Positions 6,997-11,147 of a DNA stretch of 11,147 bases are shown piece after piece. The DNA is taken from contig CAYOGN010000248.1 in the NCBI GenBank assembly GCA_964403545.1, forward strand, positions 1 to 11,147, given 5' to 3'. Source of the stretch: VYFG01 sp964403545 (lineage in GTDB: Bacteria > Pseudomonadota > Gammaproteobacteria > Arenicellales > Poriferihabitantaceae). The notes under the pieces were generated by a model, which saw only the letters and a program-made list of their open reading frames with translations, did no database searches and was not told the DNA's origin. How positions within the stretch are numbered: the stretch's first letter is position 1; every line of letters begins with the position of its first letter. Both the position numbers and the translations under genes were made by a program.

Positions 6997-8472
6997 ATGG
7001 CGCGTATCGGAATAGGTGGCTGGCAGCATGAAACAAACACATTTGCCACAATCAAAGCGGAGTATGCTGATTTTGAGCGTGCCGATGAATGGCCGGGACT
7101 ATCCATTGGAGACGCACTGTTTGAGAATACTGCTGGTGTACATCTCCCTGTTACGGGTGCCATTGAACGGCTGAAATACAAGCACCACGATCTGGTGCCG
7201 CTCCTGTGGTGCGCTGCTACACCTTGCGCTCATGTGAGCGAAGATGCCTTTGAGCAGATTGCCAGCCAATTTCTCGACCTGATTGCGCAGGCGCTGCCGC
7301 TGGATGGGATCTATCTCGACCTTCATGGCGCCATGGTCTGCGAGCATCTGGAAGACGGAGAGGGAGAATTTCTCAGTCGAATCAGATCAGTGGTTGGTGA
7401 TGAAATTCCGATAGTAGTGAGTCTCGACTTGCATGCCAACGTCACGCCATTAATGGTCAGGCATGCCACAGCGATGGATATTTTTCGCACCTATCCCCAT
7501 ATTGATATGGGTGAGACCGGCGCACGTGCGGCTGATTTACTTGATCACTTGATTGCATCCGGTACGACCCTGTTTTCAGCTTTTCGGCAGGTCGACTTCA
7601 TTATTGCCCTCAATTGTGGCTGCTCACTGATCGAACCCTGCAACAGTATCTACAATTCGCTGCAGGGGTATATCGGCAGTGATGTGCAATCAGTCTCATT
7701 CGCCTGTGGATTTCATTTATCAGATATTTATGACGTAGGTCCCGCCGTACTTGCCTATGCCACGACCCAGCGAGCTGCCGATACTATTGCGGATCGGATA
7801 ATTGATCTGGTTCAGGGCAAAGAAGCGACTTTTTATCAAAAAATCTGGCCAGTCAAACAAGGTGTCGCCGAGGCGATAAAACATTCTGACAAGTCTGCAG
7901 GTACTGTTGTGATTGCAGATACCCAGGACAATCCCGGAGGCGGTGGCGCCGGAGATACTACCGGTATACTACAGGCGCTCATTCAGGCCGGGGCAACCAA
8001 TGCGGTATTCGGTGCATTGTCAGACCCCGAAACGGTTTCCCTGGCAACGGCGGCGGGTATTGGTGTACGGTTTGACGCGTTGTTGGGTGGCAAGTCAGGG
8101 CAGGCGGGGCAAAAGCCCTATCCTTGCCAGTGTACAGTGCTGGCGCTGGCTGATGGAAACTTTATCGCCACCGGGCCTATGTATAAGGGGGCACACATGA
8201 CACTGGGGCCCTGTGCGCTGGTAGAAACCGGCGGCGTGAAAGTTGTGCTGGTATCCAAACCGGTGCAAGCTGCTGATCAGTCCATTTTTCGACATCTGGG
8301 TGTGGAGCCGGCAAATACTTCCATTATTGCACTTAAGAGTTCAGTTCATTTTCGTAATGACTTTTCCGGTCTCGGTTCAGCAATATTACTGTTGGCCGCC
8401 CCCGGAACGGTAGTTGCTGATCCCGCCGAACTGATTTATAAAAACAAGCGGAAAAGTATTCGCATACTCTAG
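6997..8472 (+). CDS. M81-family metallopeptidase, MlrC (microcystinase C) family
   Basis: MlrC-family enzymes are zinc hydrolases named for cleaving linearised microcystin peptides. Most members have no proven substrate, so the family assignment is firm but the reaction here is not. From the ATG at 6997 the protein is 491 aa. Its start, MARIGIGGWQHETNTF, is the family's N-terminal signature. Likely metal or catalytic residues lie in His11-Glu12, Asp108 and His110 (YLDLHGAMV), Asp144 and His146 (SLDLHANVT) and His168 (RTYPHIDMGETG). The C-terminal domain (about 305-480) opens with IADTQDNPGGGGAGDTTG. No signal peptide is present, so it is cytoplasmic. A longer frame back to 6904 would overlap the MMPL gene by about 90 nt and is rejected. 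The stop codon overlaps the GTG of the next gene by 1 nt. Confidence 0.92.
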   Translation: MARIGIGGWQHETNTFATIKAEYADFERADEWPGLSIGDALFENTAGVHLPVTGAIERLKYKHHDLVPLLWCAATPCAHVSEDAFEQIASQFLDLIAQALPLDGIYLDLHGAMVCEHLEDGEGEFLSRIRSVVGDEIPIVVSLDLHANVTPLMVRHATAMDIFRTYPHIDMGETGARAADLLDHLIASGTTLFSAFRQVDFIIALNCGCSLIEPCNSIYNSLQGYIGSDVQSVSFACGFHLSDIYDVGPAVLAYATTQRAADTIADRIIDLVQGKEATFYQKIWPVKQGVAEAIKHSDKSAGTVVIADTQDNPGGGGAGDTTGILQALIQAGATNAVFGALSDPETVSLATAAGIGVRFDALLGGKSGQAGQKPYPCQCTVLALADGNFIATGPMYKGAHMTLGPCALVETGGVKVVLVSKPVQAADQSIFRHLGVEPANTSIIALKSSVHFRNDFSGLGSAILLLAAPGTVVADPAELIYKNKRKSIRIL

Positions 8473-10058
8473 TGCTCCAACAAATGGTTCAGACTGACGC
8501 CCACAAAAACCAGAATATCCTGATCATTATGGCGGATCAGCTAACCGCGCTGGCGTTAGGTTGTTATCATAATAGTGAAGTTGTGAGCCCTAACATTGAT
8601 CGCCTTGGCTCCAATGGCATTGTGTTTGATGCCGCCTACAGTAGCAGCCCGCTATGCACGCCGGCACGCTACGCTTTTATGACCGGACAGAATGTCTCTC
8701 GCTGTGGTGGCTACGACAACGCGGCCTATATGCCTGCCACCATGCCGACTTTTGCCCATTACCTCAGGCTGATGGGTTATCGCACTTGCCTGGCCGGAAA
8801 AATGCATTTTGTCGGGCCAGATCAATTACACGGATTTGAGGACAGGGTAACTACCGATATCTACCCAGCGGACTTTGGCTGGGTGCCAGACTGGACGCAT
8901 CCGGATGATCGAATTGATCTCTGGTATCACAACATGTCCAGCGTCAAGCAGGCTGGCGTGGCAGCCATTACCAATCAGCTGACCTACGACGATGAGGTGG
9001 GAGCAGAATCTATCAAGGCTATATTCAATCACGCACGTAGCGAAGATCCACGCCCCCTGTGTCTGGTTTCAAGTTTTATTCATCCCCATGATCCTTACGC
9101 CACCCGCAAAAAATACTGGGATCTGTATCGGGATATAAATATTTCCTCGCCTTCCATCCCGCGACCTTCGGCGGATCAGCAGGACGCCCATAGTAAACGC
9201 CTGGAAAAAGTGATTGCGCTGGATGCAGTGGACCTGACCGGGCAGGAAATATTAAATGCCAGACGTGCTTATTACGCCAATGTTTCTTATGTCGATGAAT
9301 GGGTGGGAAAATTACAGGACACCCTGGTCGCGTGCAATATGGAGCAGGACACAACAATCATATTTACCGCTGACCATGGAGATATGCTGGGTGAATTCGG
9401 CCTCTGGTACAAAATGTCGTTTCGTGAATGGTCGTGTCGAATTCCCCTGATCATTCATCGACCATCCCGATTCAAACCGGGGCGCATCAGTTGCCCGGTT
9501 GCCCAGGTCGATATCCTGCCAACCTTGCTTGATCTGGCACAAGAAAACACCGGGGTTCAACGACCTGAAGAAATTGATCCCTTATGCGGGCGCAGCCTGT
9601 TACCACAGTGTGATGGCAAAGTAGAAGGTGATCCTGGCGTCGCTATCAGCGAATATCTTGCAGAAGGAACCGGTGCGCCAATGTTGATGATCCGCTCGGG
9701 CAAGTACAAGTATATACAGTGCCAAACAGACCCGGAGCAACTATTTGATCTTGAGCTCGATTCCAGCGAGTTGAATAATCTGGCAATGGATCCCGAGCTT
9801 CAGGATACCCTGGGGCGCTTCAGGGGTCAGGCAGCACAGCATTGGGATCCCGCTGATTTGCGCGACAAAGTGATTGCAAGCCAGAAGCGAAGAAAGGCAG
9901 TATATAAGGCGCTTCGCGTGGGACGCTACCAGGGTTGGGATTTCCAGCCGCAAAGAGATGCATCCAATGAATATACCCGTAGCCATATGGATCTGACCCA
10001 CTTTGATATCACATCAAGATACCCGCGACCACCGAAATTTGACCCTGAGAAAAACTAG
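8472..10058 (+). CDS. betC: Choline-sulfatase
   Basis: BetC hydrolyses choline-O-sulfate to choline and sulfate, supplying osmoprotectant precursor, carbon and sulfur. The 528-aa protein resembles Sinorhizobium BetC along its whole remembered length. NILIIMADQL opens the alkaline-phosphatase fold. Cys62 in CTPAR is the site of formylglycine conversion (CxPxR). GKMH (Lys110, His112), His204/His206 in SFIHPHDPY, and Asp301-His302 in TADHGDMLGE are active-site residues. The choline-sulfatase-specific run TTDIYPADFGW with WYHN at 151-154, and a C-terminal tail with QKRRKAVYKALRVGRYQGWD, distinguish it from other sulfatases. No signal peptide is seen, so its substrate must be imported. The GTG start overlaps the previous stop (TAGTG); ATG at 8484 is an alternative. 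No choline transporter, betaine dehydrogenase or formylglycine-generating enzyme is in the window. Confidence 0.92.
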   Translation: MLQQMVQTDAHKNQNILIIMADQLTALALGCYHNSEVVSPNIDRLGSNGIVFDAAYSSSPLCTPARYAFMTGQNVSRCGGYDNAAYMPATMPTFAHYLRLMGYRTCLAGKMHFVGPDQLHGFEDRVTTDIYPADFGWVPDWTHPDDRIDLWYHNMSSVKQAGVAAITNQLTYDDEVGAESIKAIFNHARSEDPRPLCLVSSFIHPHDPYATRKKYWDLYRDINISSPSIPRPSADQQDAHSKRLEKVIALDAVDLTGQEILNARRAYYANVSYVDEWVGKLQDTLVACNMEQDTTIIFTADHGDMLGEFGLWYKMSFREWSCRIPLIIHRPSRFKPGRISCPVAQVDILPTLLDLAQENTGVQRPEEIDPLCGRSLLPQCDGKVEGDPGVAISEYLAEGTGAPMLMIRSGKYKYIQCQTDPEQLFDLELDSSELNNLAMDPELQDTLGRFRGQAAQHWDPADLRDKVIASQKRRKAVYKALRVGRYQGWDFQPQRDASNEYTRSHMDLTHFDITSRYPRPPKFDPEKN

Positions 10059-10069
10059 GTGCCCCCTAG
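10055..10069 (-). terminator. Intrinsic terminator of coq7, shared with the betC stop codon
   Basis: On the - strand CTAGG pairs with CCTAG across a 5-nt loop, and TTTTTC follows at once. This has the form of a short intrinsic terminator for coq7. The stem contains the TAG stops of both convergent genes. On the + strand no T run follows, so it would not terminate betC well. The 5-bp stem is short, which lowers confidence. Confidence 0.45.
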
Positions 10070-10707
10070 ACCCAGTAGGCTATCCGGGTCATTGCCCCCG
10101 AAGCCAGCTTCATCAATCCCTTGATCGGGCCTGGCAGATTTTCAGCTCCCGCTTTGACTGCCATTACTGCGTGTGCCTCCTCGTCCTGTTGCATTTGCGC
10201 GACCACTTCACGACTACGCAAATCCTGTTCGGGTAACGCGGCCAGATGGGATTCCAGGTGTTTAACAACCTGACGTTCGGTTTCAGCGACAAACCCCAAA
10301 TTCCATTTGTCACCGGCGAGACCTGCGGCCACTCCGATGGCAAAAGCACCGCTATACCACAATGGGTTTAACAGGCTTTTACCCGCATCGAGTTCATCAA
10401 GACGTTGCTCACACCAGGCGAGATGGTCGGTTTCTTCTGCCGCGGCAGATTTCATCTGTTCCCTGATTTTCGGATTGGTCGCAGTTAACGCCTGGCTATG
10501 GTAGAGCGCCTGAGCGCAGACCTCACCCACGTGATTAACGCGCATATATCCAGCTGACTTGCGTTTCTCCTGATCAGACAGCGCTTGTTCCAAACCGGAT
10601 ACCGGGTAAGGGCGAGCAGCTCTTGGCGAAGCAAACAAAGTTTGCAGGGTGCCACTGATACCGCATATTAACTGATCGACAGGGCTGTATTGGCGGCGAC
10701 TATTCAT
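10066..10707 (-). CDS. coq7: Coq7, 3-demethoxyubiquinol 3-hydroxylase
   Basis: Coq7 is a carboxylate-bridged di-iron monooxygenase that hydroxylates 2-polyprenyl-3-methyl-6-methoxy-1,4-benzoquinol, the penultimate step of ubiquinone synthesis, at the inner face of the membrane. Many gammaproteobacteria use it instead of the flavoprotein UbiF. The 213-aa protein has the full ferritin-like ligand set: Glu62 (NHVGEV), Glu92 and His95 (EETDHLAWCEQR), Glu144 (AETERQ), and Glu176 and His179 (DEEAHA). A hydrophobic helix with GAFAIGVAAGLAGDKW (about 120-135) fits membrane association. The sequence ends in AYWV, seven nt from the convergent betC stop. No strong ribosome site precedes the ATG, and no clear promoter is visible in the 150-nt gap upstream of it. 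It appears to be a single-gene unit. Confidence 0.96.
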   Translation of the reverse strand: MNSRRQYSPVDQLICGISGTLQTLFASPRAARPYPVSGLEQALSDQEKRKSAGYMRVNHVGEVCAQALYHSQALTATNPKIREQMKSAAAEETDHLAWCEQRLDELDAGKSLLNPLWYSGAFAIGVAAGLAGDKWNLGFVAETERQVVKHLESHLAALPEQDLRSREVVAQMQQDEEAHAVMAVKAGAENLPGPIKGLMKLASGAMTRIAYWV

Positions 10708-10857
10708 CAGGGAATTATTACATGGATTGGGATCTAAAGTATCCTCTCAAGATCTTAATGCCATGCGAAAATATTACCCGGAAAGGGCACCAGACGCATT
10801 CATAGGATAAAATCCATTGCAGATTCTCAGAACCCGGCGCATGGAAAAACCAGACTA
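10708..10857. promoter_or_regulatory. Divergent intergenic region between coq7 and the ferredoxin gene
   Basis: This 150-nt gap must carry promoters for both divergent genes. On the + strand TAAAAT (10808-10813) resembles a -10 box, about 45 nt before the ferredoxin ATG, but no good -35 is found. On the - strand no convincing pair is seen. An AAGATCTT palindrome lies near 10749-10756. No regulator site is recognised. Confidence 0.35.
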
Positions 10858-11147
10858 ATGACAGATGAATATTACCAACGGCATGCATTTTTTTGCCAGA
10901 ACCAGCGAGATAATGGTCGCCGCTGTTGCGCTGACTTCAATTCCCCTCAATTTCGAGACCATGCCAAGAGGCGATTAAAGGAGATGGGGCTTTATGGCAA
11001 GGGCAAGGTGCGCATTAACGAGGCGGGATGCCTCGACCGGTGTGATGAAGGCCCGGTGTTGGTGGTTTATCCGGAACAGGTTTGGTACAGCTATGTGGAC
11101 GAGGAGGATATCGATGAAATTATCGATGAACACCTGGTTAACGGGCG
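10858..11147 (+). CDS. Thioredoxin-like [2Fe-2S] ferredoxin, partial (3' end outside window)
   Basis: This open frame runs from ATG 10858 past the right edge and gives 96 complete codons. The N-terminus reads MTDEYYQRHAFFCQNQRDNG, followed by RRCC, RLKEMGLYGKGKVRIN and EAGCLDRCDEGPVLVVYPE. The four-cysteine pattern (Cys13, Cys23 or Cys24, Cys58, Cys62) with GCLDRCDEGP is the signature of thioredoxin-fold [2Fe-2S] ferredoxins (Shethna-like), which act as small cytosolic electron carriers. The family is usually around 100-130 aa, so most of the gene is probably present. The ribosome site is weak (GGAA about 13 nt upstream). Partner and role are unknown. The gene is divergent from coq7, a di-iron oxygenase that needs electrons, so a functional tie is conceivable but not shown. 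Confidence 0.88.
   Translation, partial: MTDEYYQRHAFFCQNQRDNGRRCCADFNSPQFRDHAKRRLKEMGLYGKGKVRINEAGCLDRCDEGPVLVVYPEQVWYSYVDEEDIDEIIDEHLVNG

Noticed and set aside
9076..9357. 93-codon - strand frame with many Cys and His residues inside betC
   Set aside because: It lies fully within a strongly conserved choline-sulfatase reading frame; the Cys/His content comes from the antisense of that gene.

Overview
The window reads as chromosomal DNA of an aerobic, ubiquinone-using gammaproteobacterium, probably an environmental or marine one. This is inferred from four genes. FabA and FabB of near-E. coli length are the anaerobic unsaturated-fatty-acid pair, typical of Gammaproteobacteria. A Cox15-type haem A synthase implies an aa3-type (haem A) terminal oxidase. 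Coq7 is the di-iron ubiquinone hydroxylase that many gammaproteobacteria use in place of UbiF. The window also carries a cytoplasmic choline-sulfatase. No RNA gene, insertion sequence, phage gene or CRISPR array was recognised.

Layout. Positions 1-457 hold no convincing gene and form an AT-rich leader to fabA. Eight genes then run on the + strand. fabA (TTG start at 458) and fabB (1131) make unsaturated fatty acids and are separated by 154 nt with a possible extra promoter. A strong hairpin has the fabB stop codon in its loop. A haem A synthase gene follows, then a small secreted protein of BamE-like appearance. After a 194-nt gap with a good sigma70-like promoter comes a very tight run: a LolA-like periplasmic protein, an MMPL/RND exporter, an MlrC (M81) metallopeptidase and a choline-sulfatase (betC). 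Their gaps are 7 nt, 4 nt and a 1-nt overlap, so they are probably co-transcribed and partly translationally coupled. The last gene converges on coq7 (- strand) with only 7 nt between stop codons. A second 150-nt gap separates coq7 from a divergent thioredoxin-like [2Fe-2S] ferredoxin gene that runs off the right edge.

How they work together. fabA and fabB form one pathway. The LolA-like protein and MMPL exporter look like a matched envelope-lipid transport pair. MlrC and BetC are soluble cytoplasmic hydrolases whose link to that transporter is not explained by known pathways; this four-gene run is the most interesting item here. The haem A synthase and coq7 serve aerobic respiration but are not in one operon.

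I found no clear undescribed defence or mobile system. The candidates worth checking are the mixed transporter/hydrolase operon, two hairpins that contain stop codons, a possible leader peptide before the lolA-like gene, and the small orphan secreted protein. All assignments are from reading the sequence and remembered family motifs; no database search was run.
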